Source: Neptunicella plasticusilytica (lineage in GTDB: Bacteria > Pseudomonadota > Gammaproteobacteria > Enterobacterales > Alteromonadaceae). Taken from it: 64,000 bases of DNA. Positions 16,609-26,273 of the stretch are shown here, one piece after another. Position 1 is the first letter of the stretch, and the number at the start of each line of letters is the position of its first letter. The stretch lies in the NCBI RefSeq assembly GCF_047922965.1, contig NZ_CP150481.1, positions 3,658,001 through 3,722,000 of the forward strand. Direction: 5' to 3'. The notes under the pieces are model-generated. The model ran no database searches, was not told where the DNA came from, and was given only the letters and a program-made list of their open reading frames with translations. The translations under genes and the position numbers were made by a program.

Positions 16609-18297
16609 ATGACAAAAAGTACCACCAAACGTCCCTTGTATATTCATCACTCAGGTCCCGCACTGCTGGAAACACCGTTACTCAATAAAGGAGCCGCCTT
16701 CAGCAAGCAGGAACGAGCGGCGTTTAATCTGGCCGGTCTTATTCCCCCCCGCTATGAAAACATTGAAGAGCAGGTTGAGCGGGCCTATATGCAGTATTCC
16801 AGTTTCCGTGCCCCTATCAATAAGCACATTTATCTGCGTAATATTCAGGACAATAATGAGACCTTATTCCATCGTCTTATCCAGGAAAACCTGGAAGAAA
16901 TGATGCCGATCATTTATACGCCCACTGTGGGTGATGCTTGTGAGCAATTTTCCGATATCTATCGCAGTAATCGTGGCTTATTTATCTCCTGGTCCGAGCG
17001 CGATCAAATTGACGATATTCTGCATAACGCCACTAAACAGAAGGTCAAAGTCATAGTTGTTACTGATGGCGAGCGCATATTGGGTCTGGGAGATCAGGGC
17101 ATTGGCGGGATGGGTATCCCGATTGGCAAACTGTCACTCTACACTGCCTGTGGAGGAATAAGCCCGGCTTACACTATGCCAATAATGCTGGACGTGGGGA
17201 CCAACAACGAAAAACTGTTGAACGACCCCATGTATATGGGCGCCCGACACAAACGTATCGGTCAGCAGGATTACGATGAATTTATCGAGTTATTCATTAA
17301 CGCCGTTAAACGTCGCTGGCCCCATGCCATGCTTCAGTTTGAAGATTTCGCCCAACCCAATGCCATGCCTATCCTGGAAAAATACAAAGAACGGATTTGC
17401 TGTTTCAACGACGATATTCAGGGCACTGCGTCTGTTACCGTTGGTACTTTGCTGGCCGCCTGTCGGCATAAAAAACAGAAATTGTCGGAACAAAATGTTG
17501 TATTTGTTGGCGCAGGTTCCGCTGGCTGCGGTATTGCTGAGCAGATTATTTGCCAGATGGTGGCAGAAGGCATTTCCGAACAACAAGCCCGTCAGCAATT
17601 GTTTATGGTGGATCGTTATGGTTTGCTAAGTGACGAAATGAGCGGTTTGCGTGATTTCCAGCAAAAACTGGCTCAACCGCAAGCTAAGCTGGCCAGCTGG
17701 AAGTGTGAAAATCAATACCCGAGTCTGCTGGAGGTAATGCACAACGCCCAGCCTGGTATTCTTATCGGAGTGTCCGGGCAACCTGGTTTGTTCACTGAAG
17801 AAGTCATCAAAGCCATGCACCAACGCTGTGCCCAGCCCATTATCATGCCGTTAAGTAATCCTATCCGGCAGATCGAGGCACATCCGGAAGATGTGATTAA
17901 CTGGACAGAAGGCCAAGCTATTGTCGCCACCGGCAGTCCATTTAAACCGGTAGAATACAAAGGTAACAGCTATCCCATTGCACAATGCAATAATGCCTAT
18001 ATTTTTCCGGGTATCGGTTTGGGTGTGGTCGCCGGCAATATTAATTTAATCACCAACGAGATGTTGATGGCCGCCAGTGAAACCCTGGCCGAATCTTCCC
18101 CGGTAGAGTCGAACGGAGAGTTGTTACCTGCTCTGACCGAGGTCGCAGCATTAAGCAAAAAAATTGCCTTTGCAATTAATAAAGTGGCTCAGCAACAAGG
18201 TCTGGCATTGGAAATCAGCGACGAAATATTGCAAGAAAAAATCGACGCTAATTTTTGGAAACCCGCTTACCGTGAATATAAGCGGGTTAGCTGGTAA
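16609..18297 (+). CDS. maeA: NAD-dependent malic enzyme
   Basis: 562 aa, the usual length of the long-chain MaeA/SfcA type. It decarboxylates malate to pyruvate with reduction of NAD, linking the TCA cycle to pyruvate. Visible are the malic-enzyme signature (FNDDIQGTASVTVG, near residue 268), the N-terminal active-site region PIIYTPTVGDACE, and the nucleotide fold VVFVGAGSAGCGIAEQI. The upstream 215 bp holds no gene. The stop is only 7 bp from the stop of the convergent RND gene. Confidence 0.93.
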   Translation: MTKSTTKRPLYIHHSGPALLETPLLNKGAAFSKQERAAFNLAGLIPPRYENIEEQVERAYMQYSSFRAPINKHIYLRNIQDNNETLFHRLIQENLEEMMPIIYTPTVGDACEQFSDIYRSNRGLFISWSERDQIDDILHNATKQKVKVIVVTDGERILGLGDQGIGGMGIPIGKLSLYTACGGISPAYTMPIMLDVGTNNEKLLNDPMYMGARHKRIGQQDYDEFIELFINAVKRRWPHAMLQFEDFAQPNAMPILEKYKERICCFNDDIQGTASVTVGTLLAACRHKKQKLSEQNVVFVGAGSAGCGIAEQIICQMVAEGISEQQARQQLFMVDRYGLLSDEMSGLRDFQQKLAQPQAKLASWKCENQYPSLLEVMHNAQPGILIGVSGQPGLFTEEVIKAMHQRCAQPIIMPLSNPIRQIEAHPEDVINWTEGQAIVATGSPFKPVEYKGNSYPIAQCNNAYIFPGIGLGVVAGNINLITNEMLMAASETLAESSPVESNGELLPALTEVAALSKKIAFAINKVAQQQGLALEISDEILQEKIDANFWKPAYREYKRVSW

Positions 18298-18304
18298 TAC
18301 TCTG

Positions 18305-20731
18305 TTAAGCATCGCTGTGGGTGTGCTTACGCGCACCCACAAATTTATTCAACATTGCCGGTAACAAGGTCAAGTCCGTTAGCAAGGCAATTAGCATCGC
18401 CAATCCGGTCAGCAGCCCAAACATGACACTGGGAATAAAATCCGAGAAACCCAACATGCCGAATCCCGCGGTAATGATCACTGAGGTAAATAACATCGCA
18501 AACCCCACACTGTGGTAGGTCGCTTTGATTGCTTCATCCTTCGATTGCTGCTCAACACTTTGCAAATAGTGGTGAACGAAATGGATGGTATCATCCACCG
18601 CGATCCCCATGGCGATGGCAGCAATGGTGATGGTCATTAAATCCAGCGAGATCCCGAACCAGCCCATTAAACCCAGTATCACCATAGTAGAGATAATATT
18701 AGGTACAATGGCAATCAGTGCTACTTTAAGCGAGCGGAAAATAATCAGTAACACCAGTGCCAATACGCCATAGACTATGCCCAAAGTGCTAATTTGCGAC
18801 TCAAATAAACGCTGCAGGATGTCCTGATAAAGAATGAATAAATTGGTTAACTGATAGCTACCCGGTGCAATCCCGAGCCCTTCAATATCGCTACGTAGTC
18901 GTTGTAAAAATTCTGCACGATTAAATCCTTCGGTACTGTCCTTGATACGAGTACTAATTCGAACCTGCTGATGCTCAGGCGAAAAATAGGCACCTAACAA
19001 TTGTTCGGATAATTCTTTGTCGAGTAGATGATAAACTGCGGTCAGTTCATATTCGGTTAATGGTTTACCGTCGTTCAGCTGTTTAGCTAACTGGGTAAAA
19101 TTAACTATCGACATTTCCTTGCCAATCACCGGATACTGATCCATCACGTGCTGAATTTTTTGCAAGGTTTGGACATTTTCTGCCGTCATGACTAAATCGG
19201 GGTTATCGGCGGGCTGAATGTCGTAAACAAAATCCAGCGGGGTTGAACCACCAAATTGCTGATCGATAAACTCCAGTTCTTTCCTGACTTTGGTCGAATC
19301 ACTAAAATAGTGAATAAAACTGTTTTCTACATCCAGTTTAATCGCTCCCAGCACGCTACCAACCAGCAATCCGCTCCCCAGCACGAAGACTAGCGCTTTG
19401 TGACTGAGCACAAATCCGGCCAACGCTGTCATCCCTTTGGATACATGCTCGCTTCTGGCTTTGACTTTTTTCAGAGGCATTAAATTAAGCAAGGCAGGGA
19501 AAAGCAGAAGACTTACCAGAGTCGATACCAGCATTGCCACTATCATCATCCAGCCAAACGCGATGACCGGCTGGATATTGCTGAATATCAGCGACGCAAA
19601 GCCCACCGAGGTCGTTAAGCCAGCATAAAAACAGGGGGCAATCTTTTTGTGAATGGTTTCTGCCACCAGTTGATGATGAGAATAGTCGCGATGTTTCTCT
19701 GCCAGTTGTCGGAACTGGACAATTAAATGGATCACTATTGCCAGGGTTAAAATAAGCTGCAAGGCAATAAAATTGGATGAGATGACTGTGGTTCGCATGT
19801 CCAGCATGCCGAACAGCCCCATGGTTATCACCACACTGACGGCACAACATACTACCGGCAGCACTACCCAGCGCCATTGGCGAAACAACAACAGCAACAT
19901 AATACATATTACAATGGCGATCGCGCTGCCAAATACCAGCAGATCATTCTTGATAATTTTAATCAGTTGATAGGCAAGCACCTGTCCGCCGCCCAGGTAG
20001 ATATTCGCCCGTTGCCGCACTTTGTCAGTGATCTCGTATATCTGATCAATTTCTTTCTGCCGCACGTTCTGCAAGCGGGTTTTGATAGGGTCAGCCTGCT
20101 GAGTTAACTTCTCGATCTTATCCTGGTCTTGCTCGGTAAACTCATCGGTTAAATGTTTTTTTTGCAGCTCAGTAATCTGGTTTTCGATTTTTTGCAATTC
20201 AGGATCTGGCTTGAACAGGATTTGAATCGCCGTGGCACTTTGCTGCTGATTAACCAACAAATCGGTATATATCGGGTGATCGGTAAAAACCTGCTTCATT
20301 TGTTCTGGGCTATAGTGCTTGTTCTGCCAACTCCATTCACTGGCATTGACACTGGGATCAAAACCTTCCTGCATAGAAATGAGCGGCACATTCAATATTG
20401 AAGTGGTCTCGTCGACGCGATCGATCTGTTTAAATTCCTCACTAAGTTGACTGATATCATCAAATGTCTGTTGACTAAACAGATCACCCTGTTTGGGTTG
20501 GTAAGCCACCAGAATAAATTCCTGAGGCGCAAAACGACTGTCCATTATCTGGGTCTGGATATATAGCTGATTATTTTTTGTCAATAAGGTTTCTGCTGAC
20601 GCGTCGACGCGAAAGTTTTGGCTATACCAGGCCGCTATCGCTATTAATACAACGAAACAGGCAACAATTATTTTTGAATGCTTGGTAACCAGTCTGGCCC
20701 AGATGCCGTTATTCGTCTTTGTATTGCTCAT
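18305..20731 (-). CDS. MMPL-type RND exporter (HAE3-like)
   Basis: 808 aa with about 12 membrane helices arranged as two homologous halves. Each half has a helix followed by a large periplasmic loop and then a 5-helix block; the signature GIAVDDTIHFVHHY in the second half is typical of MMPL/RND proteins. A coiled-coil-like segment (EQDQDKIEKLTQQ) lies in the first periplasmic loop. Such proteins export lipids, hopanoids or hydrophobic compounds without a membrane-fusion partner. The start codon overlaps the last 23 bases of the MlaA-like gene, so the two are translationally coupled and probably act together in lipid movement between membranes; the cargo is unknown. Confidence 0.85.
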   Translation of the reverse strand: MSNTKTNNGIWARLVTKHSKIIVACFVVLIAIAAWYSQNFRVDASAETLLTKNNQLYIQTQIMDSRFAPQEFILVAYQPKQGDLFSQQTFDDISQLSEEFKQIDRVDETTSILNVPLISMQEGFDPSVNASEWSWQNKHYSPEQMKQVFTDHPIYTDLLVNQQQSATAIQILFKPDPELQKIENQITELQKKHLTDEFTEQDQDKIEKLTQQADPIKTRLQNVRQKEIDQIYEITDKVRQRANIYLGGGQVLAYQLIKIIKNDLLVFGSAIAIVICIMLLLLFRQWRWVVLPVVCCAVSVVITMGLFGMLDMRTTVISSNFIALQLILTLAIVIHLIVQFRQLAEKHRDYSHHQLVAETIHKKIAPCFYAGLTTSVGFASLIFSNIQPVIAFGWMMIVAMLVSTLVSLLLFPALLNLMPLKKVKARSEHVSKGMTALAGFVLSHKALVFVLGSGLLVGSVLGAIKLDVENSFIHYFSDSTKVRKELEFIDQQFGGSTPLDFVYDIQPADNPDLVMTAENVQTLQKIQHVMDQYPVIGKEMSIVNFTQLAKQLNDGKPLTEYELTAVYHLLDKELSEQLLGAYFSPEHQQVRISTRIKDSTEGFNRAEFLQRLRSDIEGLGIAPGSYQLTNLFILYQDILQRLFESQISTLGIVYGVLALVLLIIFRSLKVALIAIVPNIISTMVILGLMGWFGISLDLMTITIAAIAMGIAVDDTIHFVHHYLQSVEQQSKDEAIKATYHSVGFAMLFTSVIITAGFGMLGFSDFIPSVMFGLLTGLAMLIALLTDLTLLPAMLNKFVGARKHTHSDA

Positions 20732-21533
20732 CTCTTAACAACCCTTCCAGATATAGGTTTCGGAAAAATATATACTTGTCTTGACTCTCCGCTGCCATTT
20801 TCTCGTAAGTTTCAGCTTGAGGAGCGAAATCATGAAATCCTCCATAGCTTTGTATATACAGCGTTTGCGGATCGTCTGTCACCTGATGGATAGGATTCGC
20901 CATGCTTTCGACAATGGTTGAAAAACCATTACGGGTATCAGACTGCCCTAGTAAGGGCAATACCAGATAGGCACCATAATCGACTCCGTAGCTATGCAAC
21001 GTATCACCCAGTGTGGATTTGTGCTCTTTAATGCCGAACCAGGCATCAGCCGGATCGAAAAAACCTAATATTCCTACCGTACTATTAATCACAAAGCGGG
21101 CCAGGCTCTTGCCCATATTACTGCCATTAGCCTGCATAAGATGATTTACCGCATTTAATGGCTCACGGATATTGGCAAAAAAATTGGAAACAGACTGTTG
21201 TGCCGGTTCAGGCATCACCTTTAAATAGCCCTTAGCGGCAGGAATCAGGGCATAGCGATAAACGACGTCATTGAAAGCAAAAATAGGTCTATTGATTGAT
21301 TCAAGCGGATCTTCAAATGTTTGGGGTTCATAGCCCACCACAGTGGGTTCGAGCACATCGGTTCCATGTGAACTGGTAACTTCCATTTGGCTAGCGGCGG
21401 GTTGGTCCTGCTGACCAATCACTTCTTGTGGTTCGGAATCGGGTTGACTGGCGCAACCTGATATGAATAACAACAACGTCAGAATAAAATACTTTATCCA
21501 TAACCGTTCAGGATAATCGCCATGTTTTCCCAT
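20709..21533 (-). CDS. mlaA: MlaA/VacJ family outer-membrane lipoprotein
   Basis: 274 aa. A lipoprotein signal peptide ends at the lipobox ISGC (Cys at about residue 27). The family core follows: EDPLESINRPIFAFND, NFFANIREPLNAVNHL and the FGIKEHKSTLGDTLH segment with the VYSYG-type tail. MlaA sits in the outer membrane and removes phospholipid from its outer leaflet. The usual partners MlaBCDEF are not in this window; the gene instead overlaps an MMPL/RND transporter gene. An aagga ribosome site precedes the ATG, and a long hairpin lies about 60 bp upstream. Confidence 0.9.
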   Translation of the reverse strand: MGKHGDYPERLWIKYFILTLLLFISGCASQPDSEPQEVIGQQDQPAASQMEVTSSHGTDVLEPTVVGYEPQTFEDPLESINRPIFAFNDVVYRYALIPAAKGYLKVMPEPAQQSVSNFFANIREPLNAVNHLMQANGSNMGKSLARFVINSTVGILGFFDPADAWFGIKEHKSTLGDTLHSYGVDYGAYLVLPLLGQSDTRNGFSTIVESMANPIHQVTDDPQTLYIQSYGGFHDFAPQAETYEKMAAESQDKYIFFRNLYLEGLLRDEQYKDE

Positions 21534-21591
21534 AATATTCCTTGTAGTTAGTCGCCCTTACCCATAGATAAAACAGAGCTCAGATTGAGTC

Positions 21592-21634
21592 TTATGTTTT
21601 ATCTTCACTACTAAAAAGTGAAGATAAAACATAA
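21592..21634. repeat. 18-bp perfect inverted repeat upstream of mlaA
   Basis: TTATGTTTTATCTTCACT at 21592-21609 is mirrored perfectly at 21617-21634 around a 7-base loop. It lies between the recA terminator and the mlaA start, in the likely mlaA leader. It is AT-rich and has no T-tract, so it is not a standard terminator. It could be a leader RNA structure or a protein-binding palindrome. Confidence 0.7.
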
Positions 21635-21756
21635 ATAGACCCTAGCACATAATCAATGCTGGTTAATCAATTTCCCTTACATAGCTAAATAATTTTTGTT
21701 CTAAAAACCCATCCAGCAAATCGACTATTTCTGCAAATTAATCTCCAATCCAATAA

Positions 21757-21780
21757 AAAAGGAGCCAAGCGGCTCCTTCT
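21757..21780 (-). terminator. intrinsic terminator after recA
   Basis: On the minus strand GGAGCC-GCTT-GGCTCC is followed by six T residues, starting 24 bp after the recA stop codon. Confidence 0.9.
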
Positions 21781-21801
21781 TATACTTTGCTAAGGTCTTA
21801 A

Positions 21802-22836
21802 TTACAGCACATCTGCCGAAACCGGCTCTTCATCAGCGGCAACGGTTTTAGATAACAATAATTTCTCCCTTAATTTCTTTTCAATATCCTGAGCCATCGC
21901 CACATTGTCTTGCAAATATTTCACTGAGTTGGCCTTACCTTGACCGATCCGTTCACCATTGCAGCTATACCAGGCCCCGGCTTTTTCAACAAACTTATGT
22001 TCGACGCCCAAATCGATCAGTTCGGCTTCTTTGCAAATACCGGCACCATACATAATCTGGAATTCAGCCTGCTTAAACGGCGGCGCGACTTTATTTTTGA
22101 CAACCTTGACCCGGGTTTCATTGCCTACCACTTCATCGCCTTCTTTTACTGCTCCAATGCGACGAATATCCAGACGAACAGAGGCATAGAATTTAAGCGC
22201 ATTACCGCCAGTAGTGGTTTCCGGTGAGCCGAACATAACACCAATTTTCATGCGGATCTGGTTAATAAATATCACCAAAGTATTCGAGCGTTTAATATTA
22301 CCGGTTAACTTACGTAACGCCTGTGACATCAGGCGGGCTTGCAGACCAACATGGGAGTCCCCCATATCACCTTCTATTTCTGCTTTGGGTGTTAAGGCGG
22401 CAACCGAGTCAACAATCACCACATCAACTGCGCTGGAACGCACCAGCATGTCACAAATTTCCAGCGCCTGTTCACCGGTATCGGGCTGAGAAACTAATAA
22501 ATCATCAACATTTACCCCCAGCTTACCCGCATAGACAGGATCCAGCGCATGCTCGGCATCGATAAAAGCACAAGTTTTGCCTTTTTTCTGAGCTTCGGCG
22601 ATAACTTGTAATGTCAGTGTTGTTTTACCAGAAGACTCCGGACCATATATTTCAACCACACGGCCGCAAGGTAAGCCGCCAATACCTAAGGCAATATCAA
22701 TACTCAAGGAGCCGGTCGAGATAGATTCGATGTCCAGTGCCTGGCTGTCTCCCAGACGCATTATAGTGCCTTTACCAAATTGTTTTTCGATTTGCCCTAA
22801 CGCGGCAGACAGGGCTCTTGATTTGTTCTCGTCCAT
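21802..22836 (-). CDS. recA: RecA recombinase
   Basis: 344 aa, a little shorter than E. coli RecA because the acidic C-tail is reduced (DEEPVSADVL). It forms the filament for homologous recombination and drives LexA self-cleavage in the SOS response. The ATP-binding P-loop GPESSGKT is at 65-72, the VDSVAALTPKAEIEG segment follows, and loop 2 (SPETTTGGNALKFY) is intact. It lies downstream of pncC as in many gammaproteobacteria; no recX follows. The promoter is overlapped by a LexA box. Confidence 0.98.
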   Translation of the reverse strand: MDENKSRALSAALGQIEKQFGKGTIMRLGDSQALDIESISTGSLSIDIALGIGGLPCGRVVEIYGPESSGKTTLTLQVIAEAQKKGKTCAFIDAEHALDPVYAGKLGVNVDDLLVSQPDTGEQALEICDMLVRSSAVDVVIVDSVAALTPKAEIEGDMGDSHVGLQARLMSQALRKLTGNIKRSNTLVIFINQIRMKIGVMFGSPETTTGGNALKFYASVRLDIRRIGAVKEGDEVVGNETRVKVVKNKVAPPFKQAEFQIMYGAGICKEAELIDLGVEHKFVEKAGAWYSCNGERIGQGKANSVKYLQDNVAMAQDIEKKLREKLLLSKTVAADEEPVSADVL

Positions 22837-22880
22837 TTATCGCTCCTCAATATTGAGCTTTTATACAGTAGTTAAACAGA

Positions 22881-22908
22881 AGTATACTGTACAACCATAC
22901 AGTTACAA
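22881..22908 (-). promoter_or_regulatory. recA promoter with overlapping LexA box
   Basis: On the minus strand the -35 TTGTAA (22908-22903) is followed directly by the LexA box CTGTATGGTTGTACAG (22902-22887) and then the -10 TATACT (22886-22881). The 16-base box fills the spacer exactly, the same design as the E. coli recA promoter. Confidence 0.92.
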
Positions 22909-22993
22909 GTTTTAATTTAAAATATTTTTGCAGTGCCTGATTCTATTGGCCTGCAATTCAAATGACAATGCAGTTTTACTCTTTCCACTTTAC

Positions 22994-23491
22994 TCAGCGG
23001 ATACTATGCAGCATTTTTATACAGTAGTTTAACGCGTGATTGATAGCCTGCTCACGAACATAATGTCTATTCCCCTGAAAATACTGCACATCACTCATGG
23101 TTTTTGCCTGTATAGACAATCCAAACCACACGGTACCGACAGGCTTTTCATCGCTGCCGCCATCAGGACCGGCAATACCAGTGATTGCAATAGCCAAGTC
23201 GGCATTGGCACTGATCTTGGCACCTTTGGCCATCTGCTCGGCAACTTGATGCGATACCGCGCCATACTTGTCCAGGGTCTTTGCCTTAACATTGAGCAGA
23301 TCTATTTTAGCTTGATTAGAATAAGTTAAAAAACCTCGCTGGAACCATTGTGAACTTCCGGCAATACTGGTGATAGCGTATCCCACCCCACCACCGGTGC
23401 AGGATTCGGCACAGGTCATTGTCCAATCGGTCGCCACCAGCAGTTTGCCCAATTGCTCAGCCAGTACATTGCTTAATTCGGGTAATATCAT
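22994..23491 (-). CDS. pncC: nicotinamide-nucleotide amidohydrolase (CinA C-terminal type)
   Basis: 165 aa. This is the stand-alone CinA C-terminal domain: TCAESCTGGGVGYAIT near residue 25-42 and GIAGPDGGSDEKPVGTVWFG in the middle, both diagnostic. It deamidates nicotinamide mononucleotide in NAD recycling. It lies upstream of recA on the same strand as in E. coli (ygaD-recA), with about 160 bp between them holding the recA promoter, and is divergent from mutS. Ribosome site gaagga. Confidence 0.93.
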   Translation of the reverse strand: MILPELSNVLAEQLGKLLVATDWTMTCAESCTGGGVGYAITSIAGSSQWFQRGFLTYSNQAKIDLLNVKAKTLDKYGAVSHQVAEQMAKGAKISANADLAIAITGIAGPDGGSDEKPVGTVWFGLSIQAKTMSDVQYFQGNRHYVREQAINHALNYCIKMLHSIR

Positions 23492-23527
23492 TTTTGTTCC
23501 TTCAAAATAATCTGTAGGTAATGATAG

Positions 23528-23556
23528 CTTGATCGTGGCGTTATCAAGCAGTTTTT
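23528..23556 (+). other. terminator-like hairpin between pncC and mutS
   Basis: GCTTGAT at 23528-23534 and ATCAAGC at 23543-23549 form a stem followed by AG and six T residues on the plus strand. It lies between divergent genes, so a plus-strand terminator here would serve no annotated gene. It may be an attenuator in the mutS leader or chance. Confidence 0.35.
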
Positions 23557-23696
23557 TAGTCTCAATAATTTAACTTGATCGACCATAAAAATGCACAGCG
23601 GTTCAATTGCTCTTGATAGTACAGATTTGTTACCCTGTTATGCTGATAAGCCGTTCATCCCGACCTTTGCCGTCGATAAAACCTAACCATAAAGAA

Positions 23697-26270
23697 ATGA
23701 CAATGAGCTCAGCACAACCCCAGGCCCAACACACTCCCATGATGCAACAATATTTGCGGATCAAGGCCGAACATCCTGACATTCTGCTGTTTTACCGGAT
23801 GGGGGATTTCTACGAATTATTTTTTGATGATGCCAAACGGGCTGCCGAACTGCTGGATATTTCGTTAACCGCCCGCGGCAAAAGTGGCGGTAATGCGATT
23901 CCTATGGCAGGCGTTCCCTACCATGCGGTTGACAATTATCTGGCCAAACTGGTCAAACTGGGGCAATCCGTCGCCATTTGCGAACAAATTGGCGATCCGG
24001 CCACCAGCAAGGGTCCGGTTGAGCGCAAAGTGATGCGGATTGTAACGCCTGGCACTATCACTGAAGAATCCTTGCTGGATGATAAACAGGATAATGTCCT
24101 GGCCGCTGTGGTTAGCCATAAAGGTATGTTTGGTTATGCAACGCTAGATCTCAGCAGTGGCCGGTTTGCCATCAATGAGCCGCAGGATAGCGATGCCTTA
24201 CTGGCCGAAATCCAGCGTACCCAACCAGCCGAACTACTCTATCCGGACAATTTCGAACAGCATCACTTGATTGAACAACGGCGTGGATTACGCCGTCGTC
24301 CCGAATGGGAATTCGAACAAGAGACCGCCATCCAGCAATTGAATCAGCAATTCGGTACCCTTGAATTAAGCGGGTTTGGGGTCGAAAAAGCCTTGTTGGG
24401 ACTACGTGCCGCGGGTTGTATTATGCAGTATGTAAAAGATACCCAACGTTCGGCTCTACCACATATTCGCACTATCCAGTTGGAAAACCTGTCCGACACG
24501 GTATTAATGGATGCAGCCACCCGTCGTAACCTGGAACTAACTCGTAATTTGTCCGGTGGCACTGACAATACCCTGATTGCGGTGCTGGACAAAACCAGTA
24601 CCGCGATGGGAAGTCGCCTGTTGCAACGTTGGTTGCACCGCCCCTTGACTGACACCGGCATATTGCAACAGCGACAACAATCCATTACCACTTTACTGGC
24701 AACTGATTTTAGCGAGCTGCAGCAGTATCTGAAAAAAATTGGCGATATCGAACGCGTGCTGGGCAGGTTGGCGTTGCGCTCCGCACGGCCACGAGATTTT
24801 GCCAGACTAAGACAGGCCTTTGGTCAACTCAGCGCTGTTCAAAGCTTCGTTGCCAGTGTGGAAAGTCCGCAACTGACCAAACTGGCTGGCGAAATCAGTG
24901 AATTTCCTGAATTTCTATCCCTGCTGGAAAACGCCATTATCGAAACACCCCCGGTATTAATCCGCGATGGCGGCGTGATTGCCGAAGGCTATAACCGCGA
25001 ACTGGACGAACTGCGCAACTTGGCCAAGGGTGCGACAGACTATGTCGAACAACTGGAAGAGCGCGAAAAACAACGCACTGGTATCCCGACACTCAAAGTC
25101 GGCTTTAACAAAGTGCATGGCTTTTTTATCGATATTAGCCGCAGTTATTCTGATCAGGTGCCAGCCGATTACATTCGTCGCCAAACCTTAAAAAACAATG
25201 AACGCTATATTATCCCCGAGTTAAAAGAGCACGAAGATAAGGTACTCACCAGCCAGAGTCGCGCACTGGCACTGGAAAAGCAGCTATATGAACAATTGTT
25301 TGACAGCTTGTTACCTAAACTGACCGAGCTGTTTATCAGCGCCAATGCGCTGGCAGAACTGGATGTATTGACCAACTTGGCTGAACGGGCAGAAAGTTTG
25401 CAATATCACTGCCCGCAATTTAGCGCACAGACCGGTATACATTACGATCGTGGTCGTCATCCTGTGGTCGAGCAGGTGATGGAACAGCCTTTTATCGCCA
25501 ACCCGCTGGCAATGGACAAGCACAGGCGTATGCTGATTATTACCGGCCCCAATATGGGCGGTAAATCCACCTATATGCGCCAGACGGCGCTGATTGTACT
25601 GATGGCACATATCGGCAGCTATATTCCCGCAGAAAATGCCGAAATTGGCCCGGTCGATCGTATTTTCACCCGCATAGGCGCGTCTGATGATTTGGCCTCC
25701 GGCCGCTCGACTTTTATGGTGGAGATGACCGAAACGGCCAATATCCTCAACAATGCAACCGCCAACAGCCTGGTGTTAATGGACGAAATTGGCCGGGGGA
25801 CCAGCACTTATGACGGCCTGTCCCTGGCCTGGGCCTGTGCCGAATATCTGGCGCAAAAAATTAATGCCTATACCCTGTTTGCCACTCACTATTTTGAACT
25901 GACCCAGCTAGCCGAACAGTTACCCGAACTGGCCAATGTGCATCTGGATGCGGTGGAATACGACGACAATATCAGCTTTATGCACGCCGTTCAGGAAGGC
26001 GCAGCTAATCGCAGTTTTGGCTTGCAGGTAGCCCAGTTGGCCGGTGTACCTCGGCAGGTCATTGTGGCTGCCAAACATAAACTGGCCGAACTGGAAGCCG
26101 GTGATCCAATCTCTGTTATAGCAACGGAGCGAACCGAAACCCAGCTGGATTTTATCCAGATGAGCGATCCGGTTAGCGAAGCACTGACGCATATTGATCC
26201 CGATGAGCTTAGTCCCAAGCAGGCATTAGAAAAACTCTATGACTTAAAACGTCTATTGCAGAAACGGTAA
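23697..26270 (+). CDS. mutS: DNA mismatch repair protein MutS
   Basis: 857 aa from this start, against 853 in E. coli. MutS recognises mispairs and starts repair with MutL. The mismatch-wedge motif FYRMGDFYELFFDDA is near the N-terminus. The ATPase site GPNMGGKSTYMRQTA, the LMDEIGRGTSTYDG block and the ATHYFELTQL block are all present. The frame is open to 23607, but family alignment places the start at the ATG at 23697 or 23703; the latter has a better spaced aaagaa ribosome site. The first bases upstream hold no other gene. The FKBP gene follows 3 bp after the stop. Confidence 0.96.
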   Translation: MTMSSAQPQAQHTPMMQQYLRIKAEHPDILLFYRMGDFYELFFDDAKRAAELLDISLTARGKSGGNAIPMAGVPYHAVDNYLAKLVKLGQSVAICEQIGDPATSKGPVERKVMRIVTPGTITEESLLDDKQDNVLAAVVSHKGMFGYATLDLSSGRFAINEPQDSDALLAEIQRTQPAELLYPDNFEQHHLIEQRRGLRRRPEWEFEQETAIQQLNQQFGTLELSGFGVEKALLGLRAAGCIMQYVKDTQRSALPHIRTIQLENLSDTVLMDAATRRNLELTRNLSGGTDNTLIAVLDKTSTAMGSRLLQRWLHRPLTDTGILQQRQQSITTLLATDFSELQQYLKKIGDIERVLGRLALRSARPRDFARLRQAFGQLSAVQSFVASVESPQLTKLAGEISEFPEFLSLLENAIIETPPVLIRDGGVIAEGYNRELDELRNLAKGATDYVEQLEEREKQRTGIPTLKVGFNKVHGFFIDISRSYSDQVPADYIRRQTLKNNERYIIPELKEHEDKVLTSQSRALALEKQLYEQLFDSLLPKLTELFISANALAELDVLTNLAERAESLQYHCPQFSAQTGIHYDRGRHPVVEQVMEQPFIANPLAMDKHRRMLIITGPNMGGKSTYMRQTALIVLMAHIGSYIPAENAEIGPVDRIFTRIGASDDLASGRSTFMVEMTETANILNNATANSLVLMDEIGRGTSTYDGLSLAWACAEYLAQKINAYTLFATHYFELTQLAEQLPELANVHLDAVEYDDNISFMHAVQEGAANRSFGLQVAQLAGVPRQVIVAAKHKLAELEAGDPISVIATERTETQLDFIQMSDPVSEALTHIDPDELSPKQALEKLYDLKRLLQKR

Positions 26271-26273
26271 ATA

